The notes beneath the pieces are model-generated. The model was not told the origin of the DNA and did not search any database. It worked only from the letters and a program-made list of their open reading frames with translations. Shown here piece by piece: positions 49,483 to 59,035 of a DNA stretch of 64,000 bases (position 1 is its first letter; each line of letters starts with the position of its first letter). This stretch comes from Fibrobacter sp. UWB2 (GTDB taxonomy: Bacteria; Fibrobacterota; Fibrobacteria; Fibrobacterales; Fibrobacteraceae): assembly GCF_002210425.1 (NCBI RefSeq), contig NZ_MWQK01000002.1, positions 1 to 64,000 on the forward strand, given 5' to 3'. Position numbers and translations under genes: made by a program.

Positions 49483-51188
49483 TACTCGCTATTTTAAAAA
49501 TGATAGGTTGCCTTGCTCTCCTCATGTTCGGCATGAAGACGATGAGTGAAGGCTTGCAGAAACTTACCGGTGGACACCTCCGTACTGTTCTTGGGACTAT
49601 GACAAAGCATCGCGTGGGCGGACTTTTGACCGGTACGTTCGTGACCGCCGCCGTGCAGTCTTCGACGGCAACGACTGTGATGACCGTGAGCTTTGTGAAC
49701 GCGGGACTCTTGACGCTGAAACAGGCTATCCCCGTGATTATGGGCGCAAACATCGGTACGACAGCGACCGCGTGGATCATGTCGATTTTCGGATTCCAGT
49801 TCAACATGAGCAGCGTTGTTTGGCCGTTCTTTGGGCTTGGAATCGTGCTCACGTATGTCCGCAAAAATAGCGTGAAGAGCTTTGGTGAATTTGTTTTCGG
49901 TTTTGCTTTTATGTTCCTCGGCCTTACGACGCTCCGCGAAAACGCCGTGGCGATGGATTTGTCGCACAACCAGACGATTATCGACTTCTTTGCCTCGACG
50001 GGTGGCTGGGGCATTTTCAGTACGCTTTTGTTCCTCTTGCTCGGCGGCATCCTCACGATGTGCGTGCAGTCTTCGGCAGCCATCATGGCCATTACGCTTA
50101 TCCTTTGCAGTAGCGGCGTGCTCCCGATTTACCAGGGCATTGCACTTGTGATGGGTGAAAACATCGGTACGACGGTGACTTCGAACTTGGCGGCTCTTTC
50201 GGCAAGTACGCAGGCTAGGCGCGCGGCTTTGGCTCACATGCTCTTTAACGTGTTCGGCGTGGTGTGGATTCTCATTGTATTTAACCCGTTCGTGAATATG
50301 GTTTGCCATGTGGTTGGCTTCGATCCGACATTTGTGCCGCAAACTCAAGAAGAAATCGCCCAGGCGAGCGTTCGTGTGACGTATGCGCTTTCCGGATTCC
50401 ATACGGCATTCAACCTTTGCAACGTGCTCCTTTTGATTTGGTTCATCAAGCCGATGGAAAAGCTCATCTGCAAGATTATCAAGGACAAGGACGATGGCGA
50501 AGATTTCCGCATCAAGTTTATCAGTGGCGGCCTTATGAGTACGGCCGAACTTTCGCTCTTTGAAGCCCGCAAGGAAATTAACGTTTTTGCAGAACGCACC
50601 CTTGAAATGTTCCGCTTCTTGCCGGACCTCCTCAAGATGAAAAATGAAGAGGACTTTGTAAAGCTGTTCGCCCGCATCGAAAAGTACGAAGGTATCAGCG
50701 ACAGATTTGAAATTGAAATTGGTGAATACTTGAACAAGGTCAGCGGCGGTCGCTTGAGTATCGAAAGTAAGACGATGTTGCAGTGCATGCAGAAGGAAAT
50801 TTCTGAAATCGAAAGTATCGGCGATGCTTGCTACAACATGGCTCGCGCCATCAACCGCAAGTTCCATCTTGAGGAAGATTTTACCGAGGAACAGTACAGC
50901 CGCATAGAAAACATGATGAAACTTTGCGATCAGGCGCTGGTGCAGATGGTGGATGTTATCGAGGACAAGCCGCATACGAAGGCTTCGAATACGATGACGC
51001 TTGAATTTGAAATCAACGATTACCGCAAGATGCTCAAGGACTTGAATATCGAAGATATCAATGCGCAGCGCTACAGCTACCAGATTGGCGTGCATTACAT
51101 GGATGTGGTGAACGACTGCGAAAAGCTGGGGGACTACGTGGTGAACGTCGTCGAAGCGCACGTGAACCACAGATTGCTCGGAAAGTAA
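49479..51188 (+). CDS. Na+/phosphate symporter with PhoU-like C-terminal domain (paralogue)
   Basis: 569 residues, closely similar to the 45496-47202 protein over its whole length: TAAVQSSTATTVMTVSFVNA, MCVQSSAAIMAITLILCSSG, GANIGTT/GENIGTT, then a PhoU-like bundle with KYEGISDRFEIEIGEYL and VHYMDVVNDCEKLGDYVVNV. Start ATG overlaps the phoR-like stop as ATGA. Co-expression with the sensor pair suggests that the transporter (through its PhoU-like domain) may feed back on the kinase, as PhoU does in other bacteria; this is inference. Confidence 0.9.
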   Translation: MILAILKMIGCLALLMFGMKTMSEGLQKLTGGHLRTVLGTMTKHRVGGLLTGTFVTAAVQSSTATTVMTVSFVNAGLLTLKQAIPVIMGANIGTTATAWIMSIFGFQFNMSSVVWPFFGLGIVLTYVRKNSVKSFGEFVFGFAFMFLGLTTLRENAVAMDLSHNQTIIDFFASTGGWGIFSTLLFLLLGGILTMCVQSSAAIMAITLILCSSGVLPIYQGIALVMGENIGTTVTSNLAALSASTQARRAALAHMLFNVFGVVWILIVFNPFVNMVCHVVGFDPTFVPQTQEEIAQASVRVTYALSGFHTAFNLCNVLLLIWFIKPMEKLICKIIKDKDDGEDFRIKFISGGLMSTAELSLFEARKEINVFAERTLEMFRFLPDLLKMKNEEDFVKLFARIEKYEGISDRFEIEIGEYLNKVSGGRLSIESKTMLQCMQKEISEIESIGDACYNMARAINRKFHLEEDFTEEQYSRIENMMKLCDQALVQMVDVIEDKPHTKASNTMTLEFEINDYRKMLKDLNIEDINAQRYSYQIGVHYMDVVNDCEKLGDYVVNVVEAHVNHRLLGK

Positions 51189-51233
51189 TCGGAATGGAGC
51201 CGCAGGGAATGCGCGCGACCAAGAATAAAAAAT

Positions 51234-51258
51234 GGGACTCGAAAGAGTCCCTTTTTGT
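51234..51258 (+). terminator. Rho-independent terminator of the phosphate operon
   Basis: GGGACTC (51234-51240) and GAGTCCC (51245-51251) with a GAAA tetraloop, followed by TTTTT. Confidence 0.92.
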
Positions 51259-51305
51259 TTGGAATAAATCTATTTTATAAAAAGAAAACTTTTTGGAACT
51301 ACATT

Positions 51306-51854
51306 ATGATTCGCGTTTTATGGATTCTTTTACTTGTTGCCTCGTCCGTGCTGTGGGCACGTGATATTGACGAGAGTGTTATCGATGCCAAGTCTTTGCG
51401 GTTGGACGATGTGATTTGCAAGGGCTGCGAAAAAATGCGATACAATTCTACAGATTCGACGAGTTGTGAGTCGTGCGATGATTTTGTTCGTTGCAAACAG
51501 GATAATGAAATTGTGGAATATCAATCCGGACCGATGGGTGGCTGGAATTACGTGGACGGCGTGCGTGTTTTTAAGGGCAAAACGCGTGGACTTAAAACAT
51601 GTTCTGTTCGCATCTCTTTTAGCAATGGCATCCGGTTGGGGATGACGAAAGATGAGGTCTTAAAGAAAAATCTTGACTTTAAGTGGGAAAGTGATTCCGT
51701 CTGGAAGTGGGAAAAATGGAAACGGTTGGGTCCGATGGAACCTAATGACCCCAATGATTGGCATGATTGGCAGGGTTATGAGATTCATTTTTGCAAAAAT
51801 AAGGTTTGTAATATCTATTTTTGGCATATTCAACCTGATGGCGGTCCAAATTAA
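51306..51854 (+). CDS. Small secreted protein of unknown function
   Basis: 182 residues from ATG 51306. Signal peptide (MIRVLWILLLVASSVLWA). Mature part has paired Cys motifs (CKGCEKM, CESCDDFVRC) and later isolated Cys, suggesting disulfides, plus the phrase RLGMTKDEVLKKNLDFKWES, reminiscent of the short helix-strand repeat of BLIP/SmpA-type outer-membrane assembly folds, a weak similarity. An ABC-2-like permease gene starts 3 nt after the stop. No function assigned. Confidence 0.55.
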   Translation: MIRVLWILLLVASSVLWARDIDESVIDAKSLRLDDVICKGCEKMRYNSTDSTSCESCDDFVRCKQDNEIVEYQSGPMGGWNYVDGVRVFKGKTRGLKTCSVRISFSNGIRLGMTKDEVLKKNLDFKWESDSVWKWEKWKRLGPMEPNDPNDWHDWQGYEIHFCKNKVCNIYFWHIQPDGGPN

Positions 51855-51857
51855 CCC

Positions 51858-52502
51858 ATGCTCCATGTTTTTAAACACGAACTTCGTTTGATCTTTAGGG
51901 ATCCGCGTTTCTGGATTCCGTTCATCATCCCGCCGGTGATTCTCGCGGCGAGCCAGGCGATTGCGGTATCGCGTTACGGTGGCGAGATTATGCAGGGCAT
52001 GGAAAGCTACATGATGCTTTTGCTCGGTTGCCTGATGGCTCCGATGGGCGCTCCCTTGGCGGGTGATTCTTTTGCAGGCGAGCGCGAGCGCAATTCTCTG
52101 GAGCTTTTGCAGCTTTCTCCGATTGCTCCTGCGAAGCTCTTTTGGGGTAAGCTTTTGGCTATTCTCCCGTTTCCGCTGGTGTTTGCGCTTTTGGCTCAGC
52201 TTGGCTACTGGTTCTCACATTCCGAAATTACGGCGACTGCTGCGGTGGCTTCTATGCTTGGGGCGCTTTCGGCGGTGCTTTTGACGACCGCATTTTCTCT
52301 GATGGTTTCGCTTCGCGTAAAAACTGTCCGTGCGGCGACCCACATGACGCTCTTTTTCATTATTCCGCTTCTTTTGCTTGTACAACTTGGCCACGAAACT
52401 TTTCTGAGTAATTTGTTTGTTCCGCTAGTATTTTGGGCTTTATCTGTAGTCATAAGCGTAGCAGTCACTTTCGCCGGCATGAAAAAATTTGTAAGTTTGT
52501 AA
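51858..52502 (+). CDS. ABC-2-type transporter permease (no ATPase nearby)
   Basis: 214 residues with six hydrophobic segments. The N-terminal HVFKHELRLIFRDPRFWIPF and the central SFAGERERNSLELLQLSPI (the E-R-E-x-G/N-S-L-E-x-L motif) are typical of ABC-2 membrane subunits, which form lipid, polysaccharide or drug exporters with a separate ATPase. It is shorter than the usual 240-260 residues and no ATP-binding gene is adjacent, so the partner must be elsewhere. Confidence 0.75.
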   Translation: MLHVFKHELRLIFRDPRFWIPFIIPPVILAASQAIAVSRYGGEIMQGMESYMMLLLGCLMAPMGAPLAGDSFAGERERNSLELLQLSPIAPAKLFWGKLLAILPFPLVFALLAQLGYWFSHSEITATAAVASMLGALSAVLLTTAFSLMVSLRVKTVRAATHMTLFFIIPLLLLVQLGHETFLSNLFVPLVFWALSVVISVAVTFAGMKKFVSL

Positions 52503-52530
52503 GAGAATTTTTTAAGAAAGGAGAAATGGA

Positions 52531-53064
52531 ATGAAAAGGTTTTGGCTCGCTATGGGCGCAGCTGCGCTTGCATTTGCTTTGACCGCATGTGAAGATTCTG
52601 CATCGAATGCTTCTGCAGATTCGAACCAGCAAGCTTCTGAAAGAAGTGGCAGTTTCCCAAAGAATGGTGACTCGAATTTCTATTGCGAGGTGACATCGGG
52701 TGAGGGTTGGGCTCAGATTAAAGTGAACATTCCCAATTACATGGGACATGTCGAAAAGCGCAGTTATGACGCTACGACGGATGTTGGCACGCAGTATTAC
52801 GAAGAATCTTATTACAACTTAAATCCGTTCCAGAAATCGGAAATGTGCCTGGAATACGAACGTGATGTCAAGAACGACAAAAAGAGAAACATCACCGATT
52901 TCTATTGTGGACATGGGGTATTTTTCATGGTCGTCACGGCGGAAAATGCAAGCCGCTATATCGAAGAATTTACGACGATGGAAGATCATTTCATAGAACG
53001 CTGCAGAGAATACCGGGAAGATTGGGATAACGGCGTTTACGACCATCGAGACGAAGAAGATTAA
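52531..53064 (+). CDS. Lipoprotein of unknown function
   Basis: 177 residues. Lipobox ALTAC (Cys20) followed by a Ser/Asn-rich linker. The mature domain (about 45-165) has three further Cys and an acidic end (HRDEED). AAAGGAGA precedes the ATG, 28 nt after the permease stop. I recognise no family. Confidence 0.6.
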   Translation: MKRFWLAMGAAALAFALTACEDSASNASADSNQQASERSGSFPKNGDSNFYCEVTSGEGWAQIKVNIPNYMGHVEKRSYDATTDVGTQYYEESYYNLNPFQKSEMCLEYERDVKNDKKRNITDFYCGHGVFFMVVTAENASRYIEEFTTMEDHFIERCREYREDWDNGVYDHRDEED

Positions 53065-53100
53065 AAATGGTGAAGGCTCCCGCAGTTAGCGAGAGCCTTC
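53063..53100 (-). terminator. Terminator of RNase P RNA
   Basis: GAAGGCTC and GAGCCTTC (53072-53100) form a hairpin. The T run (CCATTTTTAATC) is on the minus strand, directly downstream of rnpB. It also lies just after the plus-strand lipoprotein stop but lacks a T run in that direction. Confidence 0.85.
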
Positions 53101-53479
53101 ATAGTAGAGTAGTTGTAAGCCGGGTTCTGTACTCCAATGTTGCCATCGGAGCGATGACCATCTCTCTGGACGAATCGTTACCGACCGCCTCAAGCGACCT
53201 ACCCGGATATCCAGCTGGCACGGGCCGCACCAGGTTCTTTCGAACGGAATCCTGCTTGGTCTTGCACCGGATGAGGTTTACCATGCCACTCCTGTCACCA
53301 GGAGCGCGGTGAGCTCTTACCTCGCCGTTTCACCCTTACCCGCATTGCTGCGGGCGGTCTATTCTCTGCTGCACTTTCTGTCGCGTTACCGCGCCTGGAC
53401 GTTATCCAGCATCTTGCCCTGCGGTGCCCGGACTTTCCTCCAGCCTTGATTGCTCGCAGCCGGCGGCCATCCGCCACTC
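53101..53479 (-). ncRNA. rnpB: RNase P RNA (bacterial type A)
   Basis: On the minus strand the gene contains the universal 5' element GGAGGAAAGTCCGGGC and the matching 3' element ACAGAACCCGGCTTAC that form helix P4, as well as internal conserved words (CGGGTAAGGGTGAAACGGCG split over the P8-P10 region and GGTAGGTCGCTTGAG). The length of about 379 nt is normal. It is the catalytic RNA that removes tRNA 5' leaders. The 5' end at 53479 is set by the promoter; the 3' end is approximate. Confidence 0.95.
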
Positions 53480-53486
53480 GTGGCAA

Positions 53487-53515
53487 AATGTAGAAAATGC
53501 ATCTGAAACGTGCAA
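53487..53515 (-). promoter_or_regulatory. Promoter of rnpB
   Basis: On the minus strand TTGCAC (53515-53510), 17-nt spacer, TACATT (53492-53487), then 7 nt to the predicted +1 at 53479, exactly where the RNase P RNA begins. It calibrates the local promoter consensus (TTGnnn, 17 nt, TAnATT, 6-7 nt to +1). The divergent Omp85-type gene's -10 lies only 44 bp away. Confidence 0.8.
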
Positions 53516-53547
53516 GATTCTAAACTTTAAATTAGTATATTATCTCC

Positions 53548-55365
53548 GTGAAAAAATTGATATTTTGTTTGTTGAGTTTTGCGGCCACATCCTTTGCCGA
53601 TGTGGTTGATTCTAATGCCGTTTTCCGCGTTGACGAAATCCGCTACAATATTGGCGATGCCTTTGACGATTCCAAGGCGCATACGAAGTACGACCGGTGG
53701 GCGTATGACATTCTGAACTGGGTGCATATCGAAACCCGCGAATCGACGGTGAGTAAGCTTCTGCTTTTTGACAAAGGCGACCTAGTCAACTTGAACTTGC
53801 TTTTGGAATCGGAACGTTTTTTGCGTGATCAGAAATTCCTTTCTGATGCCAGCATTTCTGTTGCTGGGGAAGATGGCAAAAAAGTTGTGACGGTCCAGAC
53901 GAGCGATAACTGGACGCTTACGATTCCTTTTGCTTTAGGTTTTTCGGGGAATGAATGGAGCTATGATAACCTTGTTTGGGGTGTCGGCGTTCAAGAAAGT
54001 AATTTCCTTGGCCTTGGTCAAAAGCTTGGTTTTTACTTTGGACATGATCAATTCCGCGATATGTGGCAGGTGGAATACGGTGACCCACATTTCCTTTTCC
54101 GCTACAACCATTTAGACCTTTTGTACAGCTACAATACGGATGGTTACCTTGCGAGCTGGAAAATGTATGTGCCGTTCCTCAGCCGTAGCTTGAACCAGTG
54201 GGCATACACACTTGAGGGCTTGAAGAACAAGCGTAATATCTTTTATTATGGTCGCGGCGAACTTCCGACGGGCGCAAAAATTTATGACTATACGCAAAAT
54301 AAGGCATTCCTCAAGCAATTAGAAATTGCCCGTAAGGATTCGGTCAATAAGAAAAAGAGCGACCGCCAAATCGATTCGATTGCAACGGATAAATACCTCA
54401 ATTCCTTATCTCGTTACAATGGGAAAAAATCTGTGAAGGTGATGGCCATTGAGGATTTTATTACCGATTCCTTGAGTTTCCGGTTCAGCCGCTCGTTTGG
54501 TGGAACGCAACGCAAAATCTACTTGGGCGCGACCTATGATTACTTGCGTGAAACTGCAAATGAAGGTCGAGTATTGCCTTATGCGTTCATGTATGGTGAC
54601 GACGTGTATGCCGTTGATTCCGCAAGCGCCGTCAATGAATGGGCTCAGGAACGCAAGGATTCCCGCCTTGGTTTTTATATCATGTACTCTAACTTGCGTT
54701 ACGAAAAAATCAAGAATTTCCACAACGTCAGGTGGACTGAAGATATTGATAAGGGATTCTCCGTCAAGGCTCAGATTTCAAAAAATTACGAACAGCTTGG
54801 CTCCGACAATAACGACATCCGTTTGGATTTCTGGACGGACCTTTATCTTGGCCATTTAAATCACCATTTGACCTTGAAGTCGTATATGTATTTTTATTTG
54901 GATCATGGGAAGCGTCGTGATTTTTATGGACGTTTGAATGGCGAGTACATTTTCCATCCGAGTATGCGTTTTTCTACGGCTTTGTCGGGACTTGTGGATT
55001 TGTATGATGACGCTAAACTAGGCTACCAGTTGACGCTTGGCGATTCTGATGGCTTCGGATTCCCGACCGGTTTTTACGCCGGGCAAGCTCGCGTTTATGG
55101 CAATTTAGAACAGCGTTGGTTCCCTGATTTTGAAATCTTGACATTAGCGCCTGTTGTGGTTGCTTTTGGTAGTGTTGGCGAAACGGCACCGACGATCAAG
55201 GATATTAGGCGTAAGGATTTGATTTATGTGGCGGGCTTTGGCATCCGCTTGGCTCAGACAAAGTCTATCACTCGCTTGATCAATAAGATTGATGTGAGTT
55301 TCCCGCTGAACGGTGTGCTTAAAGGCAAACCTCATTACTCTGTGACGACATCGTACACATTGTAA
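53548..55365 (+). CDS. Omp85/BamA-like outer membrane barrel protein
   Basis: 605 residues. Signal peptide MKKLIFCLLSFAATSFA. Residues about 60-130 form one POTRA-like domain (LLFDKGDLVNLNLLLESERF, FLSDASISVAGEDGKKVVTV). The barrel starts with GVGVQESNFLGLGQKLGFYF, the E-x-N-x-x-G-x-G-x-x-L motif of BamA/TamA/D15 proteins, and ends SVTTSYTL. With a single POTRA it resembles two-partner or patatin-linked barrels rather than BamA itself, which has five. GTG start with TATATT exactly six bases upstream. Substrate unknown. Confidence 0.75.
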   Translation: MKKLIFCLLSFAATSFADVVDSNAVFRVDEIRYNIGDAFDDSKAHTKYDRWAYDILNWVHIETRESTVSKLLLFDKGDLVNLNLLLESERFLRDQKFLSDASISVAGEDGKKVVTVQTSDNWTLTIPFALGFSGNEWSYDNLVWGVGVQESNFLGLGQKLGFYFGHDQFRDMWQVEYGDPHFLFRYNHLDLLYSYNTDGYLASWKMYVPFLSRSLNQWAYTLEGLKNKRNIFYYGRGELPTGAKIYDYTQNKAFLKQLEIARKDSVNKKKSDRQIDSIATDKYLNSLSRYNGKKSVKVMAIEDFITDSLSFRFSRSFGGTQRKIYLGATYDYLRETANEGRVLPYAFMYGDDVYAVDSASAVNEWAQERKDSRLGFYIMYSNLRYEKIKNFHNVRWTEDIDKGFSVKAQISKNYEQLGSDNNDIRLDFWTDLYLGHLNHHLTLKSYMYFYLDHGKRRDFYGRLNGEYIFHPSMRFSTALSGLVDLYDDAKLGYQLTLGDSDGFGFPTGFYAGQARVYGNLEQRWFPDFEILTLAPVVVAFGSVGETAPTIKDIRRKDLIYVAGFGIRLAQTKSITRLINKIDVSFPLNGVLKGKPHYSVTTSYTL

Positions 55366-55398
55366 TTTTGTAGATAAACTTTTTGAAGGTGATTGAAC

Positions 55399-55755
55399 AT
55401 GGCGACGGATGAAGAAAAGAATCAAGACGAAGTAGCCCGCGAAAATCGTCGGAAGCGTGCTCGCGAAGTCAAACGCATTTTTATGCGTGTCGAAATTATC
55501 ATCGGCATCATCGCCATGATTGCTGGTGCGTGGCTTACGGTTCTCGTTTGGAACGAGGGCTATTTCCCGGGAGCATTGATGCTTGTGATGACGGGCGGTA
55601 TCAACGTGTTCTTGGCGGCGAAAGAACTCATCAATCCAACCGACCACATTTTTCATTGGCAGTCTATATTCTTTTTGATTGTGCGCCGCGCCATGTTCTT
55701 CTTGAACGTTGTCTTGATTGCCCTTGTTTTGGGCACGATGACGCGTTTGCTCTAA
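55399..55755 (+). CDS. Small membrane protein of unknown function
   Basis: 118 residues from ATG 55399 (GAAGGTG upstream). Highly charged N-terminus (EEKNQDEVARENRRKRAREV) followed by three to four hydrophobic helices covering residues 28-116. It follows the barrel gene by 33 nt and converges on recG with only a 3-nt gap. No family recognised. Confidence 0.55.
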   Translation: MATDEEKNQDEVARENRRKRAREVKRIFMRVEIIIGIIAMIAGAWLTVLVWNEGYFPGALMLVMTGGINVFLAAKELINPTDHIFHWQSIFFLIVRRAMFFLNVVLIALVLGTMTRLL

Positions 55756-55758
55756 TTT

Positions 55759-57852
55759 TTAATGGACGCCGTCCTCGTTTGCCGAGGGCTTCTCGTTGTA
55801 CCAGGTCTGAATCTTTTCTTTGGCGGTTTCGTTGAATGCGGAACTGTCTTTTAATATGTGTTCTGCGCGTTCGAGCGTTTGCGAAATGAGCTCCTGGTCG
55901 TGAATCCAGTCGAACCAGCGGAACACCCAGGCACCGCTTTGTTCGTTGCCTTCGAGGTTTCCGGCGCCGCGTGTTTTCAAGTCTAGCTCTGCAATTTCAA
56001 AGCCGTCTTCGGTGGCGGCGAATTGCGAGAGGCGTTCCATGCTTGTTTCGGCGGCTTCGCCTTCGGGAATCATCAAGAAACACCAAGCTTCTTGATTGCC
56101 GCGGCCTACGCGGCCGCGCAGCTGGTGGAGCTGCGCCAGGCCGAATCGGTCTGGCTGGTCGATGACCATGAGATTTGCGGCAGGGACGTTCACGCCGACT
56201 TCGATAACGGTTGTTGCGACTAGAATCTGGATTTCGCCTGCGGCAAACTGCTTGATGATTTCGTCTCTTTGCGTGTCGTCCATTTGACCGTGGACGCCTG
56301 CGACTTTGAGCTTTGCTAGGTTCACATCAGTGTGGCCGAAGGCGGCGATAAAGGAACGCATTTCGTTCACGATGTCATCGACACTGCGGGCGCTACTCTC
56401 GTCGGCATTGTCTGAACCATCGGCGTTTACGCGGCTTGCTATCCAGTAGCAGAGATTTCCGCCGGCGGCTTCCTTGCAAATAAACTGCTTCATCGATTCG
56501 CGCTTTGCGGCGTTCACGAGGCGCGTCTTGATGGGCTTGCGTCCTGCCGGCTTTTCCTTGATGCTGATGACTTTCAAATCGCCATATAGCGTCATCGCGA
56601 GGCTTCGCGGAATCGGCGTAGCGCTCATGACGAGCATGTCGGGGTAGTCGCCTTTGGCGAGCAGCGCTTCGCGCTGGCTCACGCCGAAACGGTGCTGTTC
56701 GTCGATAATCACGAGCCCGAGCTTTGCAAAGAAAACGTCCTTGCTAAAGAGTGCGTGCGTTCCGATGACGACGTTACAAAGCCCCATCTGGAGTTCCCCG
56801 AGAATCACTTTCTTTTCGGCGGCGGGAGTTGCCCCAACAAGCAGATGTACGCGGATGCCTGCCGCATCAAAGAACGGCTTGAGCGACTTGAAATGCTGGC
56901 GGGCGAGAATATCTGTCGGGACCATCAAAGCGCACTGTTCGCCTGCTCCGCAGACCGCCATAATGGCGAGCATGGCGACGACGGTCTTTCCGCAGCCCAC
57001 GTCGCCCTGCAACAGTGCGTGGAACTGCTTTTTGCCATTGAGACCGTCAATGATTGTATTCAGCGCCGCGTCCTGACCTGCGGTCAGCTGGAACGGGAGG
57101 CGCGCTTTCGCCGCCATCACGTTCCCCAAATCAATCTGGCGTTCATGCCCGCGAATCTTTTGATTTTCGCGGCGCTTCACCATTCGCAGGCAAAACGGCA
57201 AAAGCTCCAAAATCTTGAGCTCGCGCTTCGCCTTGTAAATGGAATCAAAATCTTTCGGCATGTGGAGCGCACGGAGGTTGTCCATCACGGGCGCAAAATG
57301 CAAATAGTCCGTGAGCTCGCGCGGGCACGCGTTCGGGAGTGTGAGTCCCGGAAAGTTGAAAATCGTTTTGTACAAATTGCGGAAGAACCGCTGTTCCATT
57401 TTGGCTTCGCGGCAAACTTCGCTAATCGGGTAGACAGGGAGAATTTGTCCGTTAAACGCTTCGCCCTCGTCGAACGGCTGCATGTCCGGGTGCACCAGTT
57501 GCAGCCCGCGGTACGACCCGACCGTCCCCGAAACAAGCCAGCGCGTTCCAGGCTTCACGCGGTTTGCGATGAATCTTGTGCCGCGGAAAAATAAAAGCGA
57601 AATCTCGGCGGTGCCATCCGTGAGGACTGCCATAAAGCGCGACATGCGCCCTTTGACAATCCCTGCCCTTGTGATAATTCCGATGACGACCGCGCGGTCA
57701 CCGTCGTGCAGTTCCGCAATCTTTGAAACCTTTGTCTGGTCGAGATAGGTGCGCGGAATGTTGTATAAAAGATCGGCTATGGTACTTAAACCGGACTTGT
57801 TCAGCTTTTCAAGTCTCTTGGGGCCAAGTCCGGGCAGGCTCGACAAATCCAT
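55759..57852 (-). CDS. recG: ATP-dependent DNA helicase RecG
   Basis: 697 residues, the usual RecG length. N-terminal wedge/OB domain (SLPGLGPKRLEKLNKSGLST at the start), then helicase lobes: Walker A LLQGDVGCGKTVVAMLAI, DEQH box LVIIDEQHRFGVSQREALLA, MSATPIPRSLAMTLYGDLKV, VHGQMDDTQRDEI and QLRGRVGRGNQEAWC. Remodels stalled forks and Holliday junctions. It starts right after the MCE gene stop, so they are co-transcribed. Confidence 0.95.
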   Translation of the reverse strand: MDLSSLPGLGPKRLEKLNKSGLSTIADLLYNIPRTYLDQTKVSKIAELHDGDRAVVIGIITRAGIVKGRMSRFMAVLTDGTAEISLLFFRGTRFIANRVKPGTRWLVSGTVGSYRGLQLVHPDMQPFDEGEAFNGQILPVYPISEVCREAKMEQRFFRNLYKTIFNFPGLTLPNACPRELTDYLHFAPVMDNLRALHMPKDFDSIYKAKRELKILELLPFCLRMVKRRENQKIRGHERQIDLGNVMAAKARLPFQLTAGQDAALNTIIDGLNGKKQFHALLQGDVGCGKTVVAMLAIMAVCGAGEQCALMVPTDILARQHFKSLKPFFDAAGIRVHLLVGATPAAEKKVILGELQMGLCNVVIGTHALFSKDVFFAKLGLVIIDEQHRFGVSQREALLAKGDYPDMLVMSATPIPRSLAMTLYGDLKVISIKEKPAGRKPIKTRLVNAAKRESMKQFICKEAAGGNLCYWIASRVNADGSDNADESSARSVDDIVNEMRSFIAAFGHTDVNLAKLKVAGVHGQMDDTQRDEIIKQFAAGEIQILVATTVIEVGVNVPAANLMVIDQPDRFGLAQLHQLRGRVGRGNQEAWCFLMIPEGEAAETSMERLSQFAATEDGFEIAELDLKTRGAGNLEGNEQSGAWVFRWFDWIHDQELISQTLERAEHILKDSSAFNETAKEKIQTWYNEKPSANEDGVH

Positions 57853-58869
57853 TTACTTGCCTGCTTTCTTTTGTTCTTGTTGTGCCTTGGCTTCTTCCAA
57901 TCGCTTGCGAGCTTTGTCGCGGGCGTTGTCGCCAACGATGTTCATGTTCTTCCAGGTAATCAGCTTGATCGGATTGCCGTCTTTATCCTTGAATCCAAAA
58001 TTCTTCGTGTCGATGGTTTGCACGGCCTTGTTGAGGCTTGCAATAATTTCGTTGATGTTTTCGACAAGTTCCTTGGATTGCAAAAGCGTCTCGGAGTCGA
58101 TTCCCTTTTCGATGCTCGTGATAACGTCGTTAGTCTTCTTTGCGTTTTCCGTAAGCGAAAGGACGACTGAGTCGACGAGCGAAATTTTTTCGTTGGCGGC
58201 GGCCGTTACAGTCTTGATGGCGGTATCAGCCTGGAGAGCGGTCTTGGAAATCGCCTTGGTCGAAGAATTCATTTGCTTGAAGAGCTTGTTCATCTTGGGA
58301 CCGAGTGTGCTGACCGTCTTTTCGGTGTGAGCGAAAATATCCTCGATGGAATGCATCGCTTCTTCGTAGATTTCCGGTGCGGACTTGTGCGAAGAATCTC
58401 CCTGAGCGAGTAGCATAATCGTCTTCTGTACGGCTTCGAGCTGTTCGTTTACATTCTCAACGAGTCGGAGCGTTTCTGCAATGCCTGGTTCAAAATGCCC
58501 TTGGAACACGTGGTTTTCGGGCATGAGGGTTCCCGTCTTTGACGGGATGATTTCGAGACGGCGTTGCCCCATGAGCGCATAGTTCACGTTGTTGAATTGC
58601 GTCCCTTCGCGGAGCTTGAGCGGTTCGGTAAAGTGGATGACGACGCGGGAACGGTCCTTGAGCCAGGTGACGCTACCGATGGTGCCGACGCGGTAGCCTC
58701 GCAAAACGACGGGGTCTTCGGGTTGCAGGGAGCCGAGTTCAGTAAAATCGACAATTGCCGTTTGGTGCACGTTCTGGTGGGCTGCCCACATACCAAAAGC
58801 GATGCCGCCAAAAATGCAGGCGAATACAATGAAAGAAATATAACCAAGCGCTCTATCCGAAAGTTTCAT
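57853..58869 (-). CDS. MCE-domain (MlaD-like) lipid-transport protein
   Basis: 338 residues. N-terminal membrane anchor (YISFIVFACIFGGIAFGMWA), then an MCE domain (about 35-115: VVLRGYRVGTIGSVTWLKD, QFNNVNYALMGQRRLEIIPS) and a long helical, coiled-coil-like C-terminus. MCE proteins form hexameric rings or tubes that carry lipids across the periplasm. The matching MlaE/MlaF genes are not adjacent; the only other Mla-type gene in the window is mlaC at 4939. First gene of an operon with recG. Confidence 0.8.
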   Translation of the reverse strand: MKLSDRALGYISFIVFACIFGGIAFGMWAAHQNVHQTAIVDFTELGSLQPEDPVVLRGYRVGTIGSVTWLKDRSRVVIHFTEPLKLREGTQFNNVNYALMGQRRLEIIPSKTGTLMPENHVFQGHFEPGIAETLRLVENVNEQLEAVQKTIMLLAQGDSSHKSAPEIYEEAMHSIEDIFAHTEKTVSTLGPKMNKLFKQMNSSTKAISKTALQADTAIKTVTAAANEKISLVDSVVLSLTENAKKTNDVITSIEKGIDSETLLQSKELVENINEIIASLNKAVQTIDTKNFGFKDKDGNPIKLITWKNMNIVGDNARDKARKRLEEAKAQQEQKKAGK

Positions 58870-59035
58870 GTTTTTGAAAATAGAAAAAATAGAGTTGAAT
58901 GCTTTGCTGAAGCCGTTGTTGTTGCAAGTAAAATGGGGATGCTTTTTTTAATAAAAATTTTTCGTTCCTCTGTTCTCTCGCCACTTGTCTATTCTATATT
59001 TACAACGTCTAAAATTTTCCATAAGGACATTCAAA

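Noticed and set aside
53101-53479. Possible small protein frames across 53067-53480
   Set aside because: The region is RNase P RNA; open frames there are incidental.
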